From positions 237,892-301,891 of the forward strand of contig JALGYY010000017.1 in assembly GCA_025782575.1 (NCBI GenBank): a stretch of DNA of 64,000 bases, in the 5' to 3' direction. The notes beneath the pieces are model-generated. The model was given only the letters and a program-made list of their open reading frames with translations. It was not told where the DNA came from and made no database searches. Source of the DNA: a bacterium (GTDB lineage Bacteria > Orphanbacterota > Orphanbacteria > Orphanbacterales > Orphanbacteraceae). A program made the position numbers and the translations under genes. Shown here piece after piece: positions 9,243 to 19,220 of the stretch (position 1 is the first letter of the stretch; the number at the start of each line of letters is the position of its first letter).

Positions 9243-10579
9243 CGCCATTCCTTTAGTGCCGATCCCCCCGGCAGCCGGTCGTAGAGGAGACTTTCCACAC
9301 GAGACCTCATGGGTTCGAACTCCAGCCGCTCCACTATTTCACCTGCGAACGCGTTGATGAGAATGCTGCGGGCCGTATCTTTATCGATTCCCCGCGCCTG
9401 CAGATAGAAGAGCGACTCCCGGTCGAGTTGACCGATGGTCGCCCCATGAGTACACTTGACGTCATCGGCGTAGATCTCGAGCTGAGGCTTTGTATTGATC
9501 GTGGCATGATCCGAAAGCAATAGATTCCTGTTCGTCTGCACGGCATCCGTCTTTTGCGCGTCTCTTCGGACTAGAATCTTACCGTTGAACACACCCTTCG
9601 ACTTTCCGCTCAGAATGCCTTTGTAGTTCTCCCTGCTTTCGCAGTTCGGAGAGACGTGATCCACAAACGTGTGGTGGTCGATCAGCTGGTCGTTGTCTCC
9701 CAGATAGAGTCCATCCATGATGCTGTGAATCCCCTCACCCTCGAGGGCGAGGTTTACGTCATTCCGTGCGATTCTGGAACCGAACGAAATGGAATAGGTG
9801 GAGAGGCGGCTCGCTCGCTCCTGCTTGGCGTGCAGACGACCGATATGATAGGCCTTCTCGCTTTCCAGCTGGAGCTTGTAGTGGCGGAGAGCGGCATTCT
9901 CACCGAGCACGATTTCAGTAAGGGTATTGGTCCAGTAGGTCGCTTCTCTGTCGCCGGCGTACGACTCCAGAATCGTCAGATCCGCCCCCTCCTCGAGAAT
10001 CCACAGATTGCGAGGATAAGAGACTGTCTCCCGATCGCCCGGATCGGTCAGATAAAGAATGTGAACCGGCTTTTGGAGAATCACATTTCGCGGAACATGG
10101 ACAAATAGCCCCTCTTCGAGAAACGCGGTATTCAGAGCCGCAAGCCCTTCCGATTCAATGGGCGCATACTGCGCCAGGTGAGGCTCAACCAGCTCCCTGT
10201 AGGAGTGAAGCGCTTCGCTGAGAGGAACCACCACCACTCCCTCCGGCAAATCACCCGCGGCGCTCACGCTCTCCAGGCAACCGTTCCGTACGACGATCTC
10301 TACCGCCGTCGAATCTCCGTAGAGATAGGGATCGGGATCAAGCTTGTTCTTGTTGTCACCGGCAATCGCGATGTGTTGGAACGAGCCGCGCGCGAGGGGT
10401 GCCAGATTAGTAAAGCGGTAATCCTCCATCTTCGGTGTGGGGATACCGATTTCGGCAAACCGACTGATCGCCGATTCGCGCACGGCGTCGAACCAGCCGG
10501 ACCCATTGGCGCTCCGAGCGAGCTTCCACTGCTCGAACTGGCCTACAAGATGGGGTGCGCTCTCTTTCTCCTTGGTCAT
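9239..10579 (-). CDS. sufD: SufD, Fe-S cluster assembly scaffold subunit
   Basis: This is a 446-residue member of the SufB/SufD family. The C-terminal right-handed beta-helix is recognisable, including DHHTFVDHVSPNCESRENYKG and LQARGIDKDTARSILINAFAGEIVERL. SufD pairs with SufB in the SufBC2D scaffold complex. It lies between sufC and sufS and overlaps sufS by four bases. Unlike SufB it lacks the long N-terminal insert, as expected. Confidence 0.95.
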   Translation of the reverse strand: MTKEKESAPHLVGQFEQWKLARSANGSGWFDAVRESAISRFAEIGIPTPKMEDYRFTNLAPLARGSFQHIAIAGDNKNKLDPDPYLYGDSTAVEIVVRNGCLESVSAAGDLPEGVVVVPLSEALHSYRELVEPHLAQYAPIESEGLAALNTAFLEEGLFVHVPRNVILQKPVHILYLTDPGDRETVSYPRNLWILEEGADLTILESYAGDREATYWTNTLTEIVLGENAALRHYKLQLESEKAYHIGRLHAKQERASRLSTYSISFGSRIARNDVNLALEGEGIHSIMDGLYLGDNDQLIDHHTFVDHVSPNCESRENYKGILSGKSKGVFNGKILVRRDAQKTDAVQTNRNLLLSDHATINTKPQLEIYADDVKCTHGATIGQLDRESLFYLQARGIDKDTARSILINAFAGEIVERLEFEPMRSRVESLLYDRLPGGSALKEWR

Positions 10580-10611
10580 CTGATCGTCGATCCTTTCCTC
10601 TCCGGAGTCTC

Positions 10612-11382
10612 TCAGCTGACGGCAGGGCTTGTGTCACCCGCCTGCTCTTTTACCCAGGAGTAACCCCGCTTCTCGAGCTCGAGGGCGAGTTCTTTCCCAC
10701 CTGATTTTACGATCCGCCCGTCCGAAAGTACGTGCACTCGGTCCGGGACGATATACTCGAGAAGCCTTTGGTAGTGCGTGACCACCAGAATCGCCCTGGC
10801 GGGATCGCGAAGTCTGTTCACTCCGTCAGCGACAATGCGCAACGCATCGATATCCAGGCCCGAATCGGTCTCATCCAGAATGGCGAGCTTCGGATCCAGC
10901 ATGGCCATCTGGAAAATCTCGTTCTTCTTCTTCTCACCGCCGGAAAAACCTTCGTTTACCGAACGATGAAGAAGCGACTGATCCATGTTGAGGTCACTCA
11001 TCTTCTTCTTCGCCAATGCAAGAAAGTCCATTGCATCAAGCGCCGACCGGCCATGATACTTGTTCATCGCATTCATCGCAGCCTTCAGAAAGTACAATGT
11101 GCTGACACCGGGGATTTCGACCGGGTATTGAAACGCCAGAAAGATCCCCTCACACGCCCGATCTTCGGGCGCCAGATCGAGCAGATTCTTACCCTCGTAA
11201 GTCACTTCCCCGCCGGTCACTTCATATTCCTCACGGCCGGCGAGCGCCTGGGCGAGCGTACTCTTCCCCGAGCCGTTCGGCCCCATGAGGGCGTGTACTT
11301 CGCCGGCTCGAATGGTCAGATTGATCCCTTTCAGGATCTCCTTGTCACCGATCCGAGCCTTCAATTCCTTGATTTCGAGCAT
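10612..11382 (-). CDS. sufC: SufC, ABC-type ATPase of the SUF complex
   Basis: This is a 256-residue cytoplasmic ABC ATPase. Walker A is GPNGSGKST near residues 35-43, the signature is GFSGGEKKKNEI, and Walker B leads into LAILDETDSGLDIDAL. The final helix differs from transporter ATPases in the SufC manner. It powers the SufBC2D scaffold. The start ATG has GGAGAAAG just upstream. It sits 36 bases after sufB and 32 before sufD. Confidence 0.97.
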   Translation of the reverse strand: MLEIKELKARIGDKEILKGINLTIRAGEVHALMGPNGSGKSTLAQALAGREEYEVTGGEVTYEGKNLLDLAPEDRACEGIFLAFQYPVEIPGVSTLYFLKAAMNAMNKYHGRSALDAMDFLALAKKKMSDLNMDQSLLHRSVNEGFSGGEKKKNEIFQMAMLDPKLAILDETDSGLDIDALRIVADGVNRLRDPARAILVVTHYQRLLEYIVPDRVHVLSDGRIVKSGGKELALELEKRGYSWVKEQAGDTSPAVS

Positions 11383-11418
11383 CTTTCTCCTTGTATCTTT
11401 CTACCGTACGAGCGGGCT

Positions 11419-12861
11419 TTAACCCACACTCCCTTCCAGGCTGACGGCAAGGAGTTTCTGCGCCTCCACGGCGAACTCCATGGGTAATTCCCGAAACACT
11501 TCCTTGCAGAATCCGTTGACAATCATGTTCACAGCGTCTTCCAACGCGATTCCGCGAGAATGGCAATAAAATATCTGATCTTCTCCGATTTTGGTGGTCG
11601 ACGCTTCGTGTTCTACCTGGCTCGACGGGTTTCTCACATCGATGTACGGGAACGTGTGGGCCCCGCAATCATTCCCGATCAACATGGAGTCGCACTGAGA
11701 AAAATTACGCGAGTTCGTCGCCCCCTTCATGATCTGCACGAGACCGCGATAGCTGTTTTGACCACGGCCGGCTGAAATCCCCTTCGAGACAATCGTACTT
11801 TTGGTGTTCTTCCCGATATGGATCATTTTGGTTCCGGTATCGGCCTGCTGATAGTTGTTCGTCAACGCTACGGAGTAGAACTCCCCGACCGAGTTATCTC
11901 CCTGGAGAATGCAGCTGGGATATTTCCACGTAATTGCCGATCCTGTCTCCACCTGGGTCCACGAAATTTTTGAATTCCGACCACGACAGGCACCACGCTT
12001 GGTAACGAAATTATAGATTCCACCGACACCTTCTTTGTTGCCCGGGTACCAGTTTTGAATCGTGGAATACTTGATCTCCGCATCATCGAGGGCGACCAGT
12101 TCCACAACCGCGGCGTGGAGCTGATTTTCGTCTCGCATGGGGGCGGTACACCCCTCCAGATAGCTGACATGCGAGCCTTCTTCGGCGACGATGAGCGTTC
12201 GCTCGAACTGGCCCGTATTCGCTTCGTTGATCCTGAAGTAGGTTGAAAGCTCCATCGGGCATCGGACACCCTTCGGAATGAAGCAGAACGAGCCGTCGGT
12301 AAAGACCGCTGAGTTCAGCGCAGCAAAGAAGTTATCTGAATACGGCACGACCGATCCCAGGTACTTCCGGACGAGGTCGGGATGATCCTTAACGGCTTCA
12401 CTGAAAGGGCAGAATATCACGCCGTCTTCGTGGAGCTTTTCCCGAAAGGTAGTCGCCACGGAAACACTATCGAAGACCGCATCGACAGCCACGCCCGCGA
12501 GAGCCTTCTGCTCTTCCAACGGAATGCCGAGCTTGTTGAACGTTTCGATCAACTCCGGATCGACCTCGTCCATGCTCGCAAGCTTCTCTTTAGGTGCGGC
12601 GTAATAGTAGGCATCCTGATAGTCGATCGGCCCGTACTTCAGCATCGGCCATTTCGGCTCTTCCAGAGTGAGCCAATGCCGGTACGCCTTCAGTCGCCAT
12701 TCGAGAAGCCACTCGGGCTCCTCCTTCTTCGCCGAGATGAAACGAACGATTTCTTCGTTCAATCCTTTGGGGGCGCGGTCCGATTCGATGTCGGTAACGA
12801 ACCCCCACTTGTACTCCTGTTTCTCTACAATAGATTGGAGTTCATCATCCGATGTCTTCAT
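11419..12861 (-). CDS. sufB: SufB, Fe-S cluster assembly scaffold subunit
   Basis: This 480-residue protein has the full SufB pattern: an N-terminal KYKWGF-like start ([12 protein letters not shown]), the EGCTAP segment, [28 protein letters not shown], and the C-terminal [23 protein letters not shown] with a conserved histidine and acidic residues. It is the main scaffold of SufBC2D. It starts two bases after the rrf2 stop, so regulator and scaffold are coupled. Confidence 0.97.
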   Translation of the reverse strand: MKTSDDELQSIVEKQEYKWGFVTDIESDRAPKGLNEEIVRFISAKKEEPEWLLEWRLKAYRHWLTLEEPKWPMLKYGPIDYQDAYYYAAPKEKLASMDEVDPELIETFNKLGIPLEEQKALAGVAVDAVFDSVSVATTFREKLHEDGVIFCPFSEAVKDHPDLVRKYLGSVVPYSDNFFAALNSAVFTDGSFCFIPKGVRCPMELSTYFRINEANTGQFERTLIVAEEGSHVSYLEGCTAPMRDENQLHAAVVELVALDDAEIKYSTIQNWYPGNKEGVGGIYNFVTKRGACRGRNSKISWTQVETGSAITWKYPSCILQGDNSVGEFYSVALTNNYQQADTGTKMIHIGKNTKSTIVSKGISAGRGQNSYRGLVQIMKGATNSRNFSQCDSMLIGNDCGAHTFPYIDVRNPSSQVEHEASTTKIGEDQIFYCHSRGIALEDAVNMIVNGFCKEVFRELPMEFAVEAQKLLAVSLEGSVG

Positions 12862-12863
12862 CC

Positions 12864-13334
12864 TTACTCCCCTTCAATCGAAACGAGCTGAACCTCGGGA
12901 CCACAGCGCTCTGTTTCCGTCGCGGATACCGGCCGGATCATGTCAGCCAGTGTAATGTCGCTGAGGGCGTTCGCCACAGCCTGATTGATAACCTGCCAGT
13001 TGGCCTGCACCGGACAGCGAAGCACCTGATCACATTCGCCTGTCGCGTTTTCAATGCATTCGGTCATGGCGATCGGCCCTTCCATCGCTCCGATGATCTC
13101 CACAATGGCGATGTCCTCCGGAGAGCGGGTCAAAGCGTACCCTCCCTTGGTTCCCCGCTGTGACTGCAGGATGCCGGCCCGGGTGAGGGTCTTCAGAATC
13201 TTGCTCACCGTCGGAAATGGTAGAATCGCCCCATTCGCGATCTCACGGGCCGTGAGCGATTCTCCGGATTCACCCTTAGCAAGATAGCTGAGGAGAACCA
13301 TGCTGTAATCCGATAACTTGCTTACACGCAACAT
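12864..13334 (-). CDS. Rrf2-family regulator of the suf operon (SufR/IscR-like)
   Basis: This is a 156-residue winged-helix repressor of the Rrf2 family. The N-terminus ([19 protein letters not shown]) and the wing RGTKGGYAL are typical. Three cysteines, Cys93, Cys101 and Cys107 (spacing C-x7-C-x5-C), match the Fe-S-binding loop of IscR-like proteins, though IscR itself has C-x5-C-x5-C. It should sense Fe-S status and repress its own operon. The ATG at 13334 matches the family N-terminus; the upstream frame extension overlaps the operator. As first gene of the operon it is placed for autoregulation through the palindrome at 13356-13380. Confidence 0.93.
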   Translation of the reverse strand: MLRVSKLSDYSMVLLSYLAKGESGESLTAREIANGAILPFPTVSKILKTLTRAGILQSQRGTKGGYALTRSPEDIAIVEIIGAMEGPIAMTECIENATGECDQVLRCPVQANWQVINQAVANALSDITLADMIRPVSATETERCGPEVQLVSIEGE

Positions 13335-13355
13335 GTTAGATCTTTCGCCCAGTAA

Positions 13356-13380
13356 ATAGAGGACCATATTGGTCCTCTAT
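13356..13380 (-). promoter_or_regulatory. 25-bp palindromic operator of the suf operon (IscR type-1-like)
   Basis: The sequence shows a perfect inverted repeat: ATAGAGGACC, five bases, GGTCCTCTAT. The 25-bp layout ATA-S-x-x-GAC ... GTC-x-x-S-TAT has the same spacing as the known IscR type-1 site, with changes at the inner positions. It lies just downstream of the predicted -10 element, about where transcription starts, and 22 bases before the rrf2 start codon. A bound Rrf2 dimer would block the promoter. The palindrome is seen directly; the factor is inferred. Confidence 0.85.
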
Positions 13381-13384
13381 CAAA

Positions 13385-13413
13385 AGTATAGGAATCCCGC
13401 ACGATTCAGGCAA
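13385..13413 (-). promoter_or_regulatory. sigma70-type promoter of the suf operon
   Basis: Read on the minus strand, the -35 hexamer is TTGCCT (13413-13408) and the -10 is TATACT (13390-13385), separated by 17 bases. The expected start near 13378 falls inside the palindromic operator. Confidence 0.8.
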
Positions 13414-13467
13414 GCAGAATCAGGTCGAATTTCGGTGTTTTTTCGCTGCTAAGTTGGAGTGCGATCC

Positions 13468-13500
13468 GGAACGGTCTCGAGATCGGCGGTCTACCGTTCC
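13468..13500 (-). terminator. Hairpin at the 3' end of gnd, without U-tract
   Basis: Eight-base complementary arms (GGAACGGT / ACCGTTCC) flank a 17-base loop and overlap the gnd stop codon. No run of T follows on the minus strand, so it may be a 3'-end stabiliser or a Rho-dependent end rather than a true intrinsic terminator. Confidence 0.3.
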
Positions 13501-14912
13501 TCGCCCAGCCAGTCCGTGTGGAACGGTCCTTTACCAGGTTTGTCCGTACGCTCGTAGGTATGGGCGCCGAAGGCGTCTCTCTGAGCCTGCGTCAGGTTCT
13601 GTGGCAGCAACGCTGTCCGGGATGCATCGAACCAGGCGAGGGACGCGCCGAGTGCCGGCACCGGAATGCCGAGATGGAGCGCGGTCTTTACGGAGTACCG
13701 CCATCCCTCTTCAGCAGCCAGGAGTGTGGCGAGGAAAGGTTCCTCGAAAATCAGATTATCCAGTTGAGGAGTTCGCGTGAAAGCCTCGCGAATCGGGTCC
13801 AGAATTCGGGCACGAATGATACATCCCGCCTTCCAGATCCGCGCGATTTCAGAAAGATCGACATCCCAACCGAATTCCGAAGAAGCCGCGCGAATGAGCT
13901 CCAGTCCTTGCGCGTACGCACAGATCTTCGAGGCATAAAGCGCCTCTCTAACCGATCGGATCAGCTGATCCTTTTTGATCCCCCCTGTGCGATCGGCCGC
14001 GCGCGGGGGGACGATCGTCTCCGCATGGACCCTCTCCGCTTTCCTGCTCGAAAGAATTCTGGCATCCAGGGCGGCTGCGATGGTAGGTACCGACACGCCA
14101 AGCTCCAGTGCAGTCTGTACGGTCCAGCGGCCGGTCCCTTTCTGACCTGCTCTGTCGACCACCATCTCGACGAGCGGTCTCCCCGTCTCATCGTCGGTCA
14201 CGGCAAATATGTCCGCCGTTAGCTCCAGCAGGAACGACTCGAGCTCTCCTCCGTTCCATTCGGCGAAAAGAACAGCCAGCTCCGGTGCTTCGAGTCCGCC
14301 GCCGACTCGCAGAAGATGATACGCCTCGGCCAGGAGCTGCATATCACCGTACTCGATCCCGTTGTGCACCATCTTGACGAAATGCCCCGCACCGTCCGGA
14401 CCGATCCACCCGACGCAAGGTCCGGCATCGGAGACGGCGGCGATCTTCTCCAGAACCGGATGGAGGTGCTGATAGGCATCACGGTCCCCGCCGGGCATGA
14501 TCGACGGCCCGTGCCTGGCCCCCTCTTCGCCGCCTGAGATTCCTACGCCGAAGTAGAGAATCCCCTTCTCCCGAAGCGCCGCCTCTCTCTCCCGCGTCCG
14601 TTCGAAGTGCGAGTTTCCGCCGTCAAACAGAATGTCCCCTTCATCGAGAAGCGGAGCGATCCTCTTGATGACCTGGTCGACCGGATCACCCGACTTGATC
14701 ATCATCATGATTCGCCGCGGCTTTTCGACAGCTTTGACAAGCTCCTCGAATGACTTCGTTCCGACGAAGTTCCGACCGCCATTCTCTTCGAGAAATCGAT
14801 CGGTCACTTCCTCTTCCAGATTCCAGACCGCAAGAGAGAAACCGTTGTCATCCATGTTGAGCGCGAGGTTCCGCCCCATGACTCCCAGCCCGATAAGCCC
14901 GAGATCCGCCAT
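13491..14912 (-). CDS. gnd: 6-phosphogluconate dehydrogenase (decarboxylating)
   Basis: This 473-residue enzyme oxidises and decarboxylates 6-phosphogluconate to ribulose 5-phosphate, making NADPH. The Rossmann start is LGLIGLGVMGRNLALNM; substrate-binding segments include GGNSHFERT, GVGISGGEEGARHGPSIMPGG and HFVKMVHNGIEYGDMQL, and a C-terminal tail ends in GPFHTDWLGEER. Length is that of the long decarboxylating form. It is the last gene of the pentose-phosphate operon, two bases after tkt. Confidence 0.97.
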   Translation of the reverse strand: MADLGLIGLGVMGRNLALNMDDNGFSLAVWNLEEEVTDRFLEENGGRNFVGTKSFEELVKAVEKPRRIMMMIKSGDPVDQVIKRIAPLLDEGDILFDGGNSHFERTREREAALREKGILYFGVGISGGEEGARHGPSIMPGGDRDAYQHLHPVLEKIAAVSDAGPCVGWIGPDGAGHFVKMVHNGIEYGDMQLLAEAYHLLRVGGGLEAPELAVLFAEWNGGELESFLLELTADIFAVTDDETGRPLVEMVVDRAGQKGTGRWTVQTALELGVSVPTIAAALDARILSSRKAERVHAETIVPPRAADRTGGIKKDQLIRSVREALYASKICAYAQGLELIRAASSEFGWDVDLSEIARIWKAGCIIRARILDPIREAFTRTPQLDNLIFEEPFLATLLAAEEGWRYSVKTALHLGIPVPALGASLAWFDASRTALLPQNLTQAQRDAFGAHTYERTDKPGKGPFHTDWLGEER

Positions 14913-14914
14913 GT

Positions 14915-16939
14915 CTACTCTCCCCTCCCTGCGAGCTTCCGTACCGCATCCACGATCGGTTTGGCAACGAGGCCGTACTTTTCACGAACAAGAGGGCCCG
15001 GCGCCGATGCTCCGAAACGATCGACCCCGATCGCGATCCCGGTCAAGCCGATCCAGCGCTCCCACCCGAGCGTGACGCCTGCCTCTACTGAGACGCGCGC
15101 GTCAATTTCGGGCGGCATAACTGCGTCGCGATACGCCTGATCCTGGTCGGCAAACAGTTCCCACGACGGAAGAGAAACGACGCGCACACCGAAACCCTCA
15201 TTTTCCAGTTCTTCGCGAGCCTCGAGCGCCGGCGCCACTTCCGAACCTGTAGCGATGATAATCGCCTGCGGCGCCTTCCCCGATGCTTCGGCAAGCACAT
15301 AACCGCCGCGAGCCAGGTTCCTCGCTCGGGGGTGTCTCTTTCGATCGATAACAGGCAAGCCCTGGCGCGAAAGAATAAGAGCGACCGGGCGATCCCGATT
15401 CTGAACCGCCCACCGCCAGGCTTCTACCGATTCCCCCCCGTCGGCCGGCCGGAATACCACAAGCCCCGGTATCGTGCGGAGTGACATGACATGCTCTACC
15501 GGCTGGTGAGTCGGCCCGTCCTCCCCGACTTCGATAGAATCATGGGTCCATACATATCGAACGGGGAGCTTGTTCATGGCGGCCAGTCTTACCGAACCGC
15601 GCATGTAGTCGGAGAAGCAGAGGAAAGTCGCCACAAACGGCTGTGCGCCCCCATGGTACGCCATGCCGTTAGCGATCCCTCCCATGGCGTGCTCTCTCAC
15701 TCCGAAATGCAGGTTGCGGCCTTCTCCCGTTTGAGCGTCGAACGATTTTTCGTTCGGAAGCCTGGTCTTTGTCGAAGAGGAAAGATCGGCATCCCCCCCG
15801 ATCAGCCATGGGACGCGGGCTGCAATCGCGTGAAGCGCGGCTCCCGCCGCAGATCGGGTAGCGACTTTCTCCCCCGGCTCCCATGACGGAAGGTCATCGT
15901 CCCAACCGTCAGGAAGATTTCCTGCGAGAGCCTCTTTCCACTGAAGAGCCAGATCCGGATGGGCCTTTTCGTATCGCTCGAACAGTCCGTTCCATATTTT
16001 TTCAGCGGCCGCGCCCCGAGTGACAGCCTCCCCCATATGATCCCGAACATCGTCGGGAACATGAAACGGATCTCCGGATTCCCACCCGAGCGCCTCTTTA
16101 GTGAGAGCGATCTCCTCATCGCCGAGCGGACTCCCATGGGCGCTCGACTTCCCGCCCCGGTTGGGCGATCCGAAACCGATCGTCGTCTTGATGAGCAGGA
16201 TACTCGGCCGTGACGGATCCTCTTTCGCTTCACGGATCGCTCGATCGACACCGTCGACGTCATGGTCTCCATCCTTTACCTCGAGCGTCTGCCAGCCGTA
16301 TGCATCGAATCTTGCTTTCACATCTTCGCCGCTGAATGAGAGAGAAGTCGGTCCGTCGAGGGTGATATCATTCGAGTCGTAAAGCAGAATCAATTTGCCT
16401 AGACCCAGATGGCCGGCATAAGAAACAGCCTCGGACGAAATCCCTTCCATAAGGTCACCATCACCGACCAGTACATAAGTGTAATGATTGACCAGATCGA
16501 ATTCCTTACGATTGAATCGATAAGCGAGATGTCTCTCGGTAATCGCCATTCCGACGCCGTTGGCTATCCCCTGGCCGAGGGGGCCGGTGGTGCATTCCAC
16601 ACCGGGAGTCATGTGCGCTTCCGGGTGCCCGGGTGTTCTGCTCCCCCATTGCCGGAACGACCGGATGTCATCCATCGAAAGATCATATCCGGTCAGATGG
16701 AGAAGCGAATAGAGCAGCATGCTGCCATGTCCGGCTGAAAGCACAAACCGATCCCGGTCGGGCCAATCCGGATTGCGGGGGTGATGCTTCAGGTGCCTCG
16801 CCCAAAGCGCGTAGGCCATGGGAGCGGCGCCGAGAGGAAGTCCGGGATGGCCCGAATTCGCCTTCTGAATCGCATCGATCGAGAGAGTTCGAATCGTATT
16901 GACGCTTTTCTGAACGAGGGACGGATCGGTCTCTTTCAC
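14915..16939 (-). CDS. tkt: Transketolase
   Basis: This is a 674-residue thiamine-diphosphate enzyme of the non-oxidative pentose-phosphate pathway. The N-terminal half has [21 protein letters not shown] and the ThDP-binding motif [13 protein letters not shown]. The middle has [15 protein letters not shown], and the C-terminal third has [12 protein letters not shown]. The start codon is GTG at 16939, preceded by AAGGAG at good spacing. It is 48 bases downstream of pgl. Confidence 0.97.
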   Translation of the reverse strand: MKETDPSLVQKSVNTIRTLSIDAIQKANSGHPGLPLGAAPMAYALWARHLKHHPRNPDWPDRDRFVLSAGHGSMLLYSLLHLTGYDLSMDDIRSFRQWGSRTPGHPEAHMTPGVECTTGPLGQGIANGVGMAITERHLAYRFNRKEFDLVNHYTYVLVGDGDLMEGISSEAVSYAGHLGLGKLILLYDSNDITLDGPTSLSFSGEDVKARFDAYGWQTLEVKDGDHDVDGVDRAIREAKEDPSRPSILLIKTTIGFGSPNRGGKSSAHGSPLGDEEIALTKEALGWESGDPFHVPDDVRDHMGEAVTRGAAAEKIWNGLFERYEKAHPDLALQWKEALAGNLPDGWDDDLPSWEPGEKVATRSAAGAALHAIAARVPWLIGGDADLSSSTKTRLPNEKSFDAQTGEGRNLHFGVREHAMGGIANGMAYHGGAQPFVATFLCFSDYMRGSVRLAAMNKLPVRYVWTHDSIEVGEDGPTHQPVEHVMSLRTIPGLVVFRPADGGESVEAWRWAVQNRDRPVALILSRQGLPVIDRKRHPRARNLARGGYVLAEASGKAPQAIIIATGSEVAPALEAREELENEGFGVRVVSLPSWELFADQDQAYRDAVMPPEIDARVSVEAGVTLGWERWIGLTGIAIGVDRFGASAPGPLVREKYGLVAKPIVDAVRKLAGRGE

Positions 16940-16987
16940 TGCATGCTCCTTCCCGAATTGGATTCGGGTATCTATGCTTTGATTCTG

Positions 16988-17689
16988 TTAATCATCTTTG
17001 AGCCGCGATGCGGCCGCCGGGTCGAGTATCCAGGTGCCGTGACGGGCAAGCCGTGCGGGAACAGATTCGATCTCCCCTTCAGCACGGAGAGCAAGTGCCA
17101 CCGGTTCGGCCTTGGCTTCACCTGTAGCCAGCATCACCACCTCTTCCGCCTGCTTTACGATTCGAGGAGTGATCGAAACCCGCCGCGCCGGTTCAGCATC
17201 GGTTTCAACTGCGATTATGCGGCGCCTGGTTTCAGCAAGCCCCTGGTGTCCGGGAAAAAGTGAAGCGGTGTGACCGTCCGCCCCCATGCCGAGGAGCAGG
17301 AGATCAGGCTTCTCAGGAAAGAGGAGATCGTAGTCATCCGCCGCTACTTCGTGCGGGCTTTCGCCTCGAATCCGAATTACATGAGAGTCCGGAATCCCGA
17401 GCGGCTTCAGAAGGCTTTCGAGGGCCATTCCATAGTTACTCTGGTTATGATCGGGAGGGACCATTCTTTCATCTCCGAAATAGAAGACCACTCGCGCCCA
17501 GGGGAGGTCCAGAGCGGCCAGCTCCTCATAGAGTCTTCGAGGGGTGGATCCTCCTGCAAGAACGAGGGAACAGCGGCCGGATTGATCGATCCGCGATTGA
17601 ATCAGGCGAACCACGAGACGCGCTCCCTCGCGCCCCCAGAGTTCCGGTCCATCGGAAATGATCACGTTTCCCGGCACGACGTCAGACAC
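16988..17689 (-). CDS. pgl: 6-phosphogluconolactonase
   Basis: This 233-residue enzyme belongs to the NagB/DevB sugar-isomerase-like fold. Visible motifs are LAGGSTPRRLYEELA near residues 43-57, FYFGDERMVPPDHNQSNYGMA, LLLGMGADGHTASLFPG near 135 and RVSITPRIVKQAEEVVML. It hydrolyses 6-phosphogluconolactone, the product of Zwf. The start is GTG at 17689, which lies inside the end of zwf (8-base overlap), so the two are translationally coupled. Confidence 0.96.
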   Translation of the reverse strand: MSDVVPGNVIISDGPELWGREGARLVVRLIQSRIDQSGRCSLVLAGGSTPRRLYEELAALDLPWARVVFYFGDERMVPPDHNQSNYGMALESLLKPLGIPDSHVIRIRGESPHEVAADDYDLLFPEKPDLLLLGMGADGHTASLFPGHQGLAETRRRIIAVETDAEPARRVSITPRIVKQAEEVVMLATGEAKAEPVALALRAEGEIESVPARLARHGTWILDPAAASRLKDD

Positions 17690-19220
17690 CCGACCGATGC
17701 CAGACCCGGCCGTCTCCGTTGATCAGCCTCTCCGCTTCCACCGGCCCGCCCGAACCCGGCGCATAAGATGCCATGGGGAAACTCCCCTCCTCCAGCGCAT
17801 TCAGAATGGGCTGAATGAACTGCCAGGATGCCTCCACGCCGTCCCGGCGCGCGAACAGCGTAGCATCACCACGCATGCCGTCCAGGAGTAGTCTCTCATA
17901 CGCCTCGGCGATCGGCTTCTGAAACGCGCTTTCGTAATTCATGTTCATCACCACCGACCCCACATGGATATCATCGCCGGGCACTTTAGAGGCGAAGCGA
18001 AGCGAAATCCCTTCGTTCGGCTGGATCCGCAGACTGAGAATGTTCGGCTCGATCCGGTTACAAACCTCTTCGCGCCCCATCAGGCAGATCGGAAGGGACT
18101 GAAAATGAAATGTAACCTCCGTTACCTTGCGATCGAGATTCTTGCCTGCGCGAAGGTAGAACGGCACCCCCTGCCAGCGCCAGTTATCGATATGCATTTT
18201 CATCGATACACAGGTCGGCGTAATAGAATCGGGTTTCACCCCATCGATCTCCCGGTACCCATCAAACTGGGCCTGCACCAGGTTTTTGTCGACGTCATAG
18301 GGAGAAAACAGTCTAAGAGCGCGAAAGACCTTAACCTTCTCATCACGGATATCATCCGCCTGAAAGGAATTGGGAGGCTCCATCGCACAGAGCGCCAACA
18401 CCTGGAGCAAATGGTTCTGGACGATATCGCGCAGCACGCCCGTGCCATCATAGAAATCCCCTCGACCTTCGATGCCGATCGACTCCGATGCTTCGATCTG
18501 CACATGGTCAACATATTTTCGATTCCAGAGAGGTTCGAAAATCGCGTTGGCGAACCGGAAAACAAGAATATTCTGAACGGTCTCTTTTCCCAGATAGTGA
18601 TCGATGCGATAGGTCTGTGACTCGTCGAGATGATGGGCGATCAAGCTGTTCAACTCCTCGGCGCTCGAAAGATCGTGGCCTATCGGCTTCTCGATAATCA
18701 CACGGGTCCAGGGAGAACTTCCGGCCGGATGGATGAGATCAGCCTCATGCAGTTGCTTCAGCAATACTGGAAAAGCAGATGGCGGTGTAGCCATATAGAA
18801 AAGACGGTTGCCTTTTGTAATGTCCGGAGTTTCGAGGCTCGCCAACCGCTCGACGAGGGGCTTCAGCGGCGCTTCGCGAGAGCCGGATGAAACGTAGTGG
18901 ATGCGATCGGAAAAACGAGACCATGTCGCCGAATCGAGAGGCTTCGTCCGCACGTGCTTTGCAGCTGTGTCGCGAAGTTTCTCCAGAATATCGGCTCGGT
19001 CGATTGGCTTCCGTCCCACCCCGACTATGGAGAAGCCGCTCGGGAGCCGCCCCCCCCGGTCGAGTTCATATAGCGCGGGAATGAGCTTTCGATGGGCCAG
19101 GTCTCCCGTGATCCCGAATATGATAAGGGCACAAGGATCGGGAACACGATCGGTAAACAGGGACAGATCAGGTGTGACTGTAGCCGCAATACCGGGGGCC
19201 TTATCGGGAGAGCCGCTCAT
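17682..19220 (-). CDS. zwf: Glucose-6-phosphate 1-dehydrogenase
   Basis: This 512-residue enzyme carries out the first oxidative step of the pentose-phosphate pathway. Signature pieces are the dinucleotide loop FGITGDLAHRKLIPALY and the active-site segment RIDHYLGKETVQNILVFRFAN. The C-terminal half has FYLRAGKNLDRKVTEV and AYERLLLDGMRGDATLF. I place the start at the ATG at 19220, which makes a TGATG overlap with the tal-pgi stop; an upstream in-frame start seven codons earlier lies within tal-pgi. The 3' end overlaps pgl. Confidence 0.97.
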   Translation of the reverse strand: MSGSPDKAPGIAATVTPDLSLFTDRVPDPCALIIFGITGDLAHRKLIPALYELDRGGRLPSGFSIVGVGRKPIDRADILEKLRDTAAKHVRTKPLDSATWSRFSDRIHYVSSGSREAPLKPLVERLASLETPDITKGNRLFYMATPPSAFPVLLKQLHEADLIHPAGSSPWTRVIIEKPIGHDLSSAEELNSLIAHHLDESQTYRIDHYLGKETVQNILVFRFANAIFEPLWNRKYVDHVQIEASESIGIEGRGDFYDGTGVLRDIVQNHLLQVLALCAMEPPNSFQADDIRDEKVKVFRALRLFSPYDVDKNLVQAQFDGYREIDGVKPDSITPTCVSMKMHIDNWRWQGVPFYLRAGKNLDRKVTEVTFHFQSLPICLMGREEVCNRIEPNILSLRIQPNEGISLRFASKVPGDDIHVGSVVMNMNYESAFQKPIAEAYERLLLDGMRGDATLFARRDGVEASWQFIQPILNALEEGSFPMASYAPGSGGPVEAERLINGDGRVWHRSGV

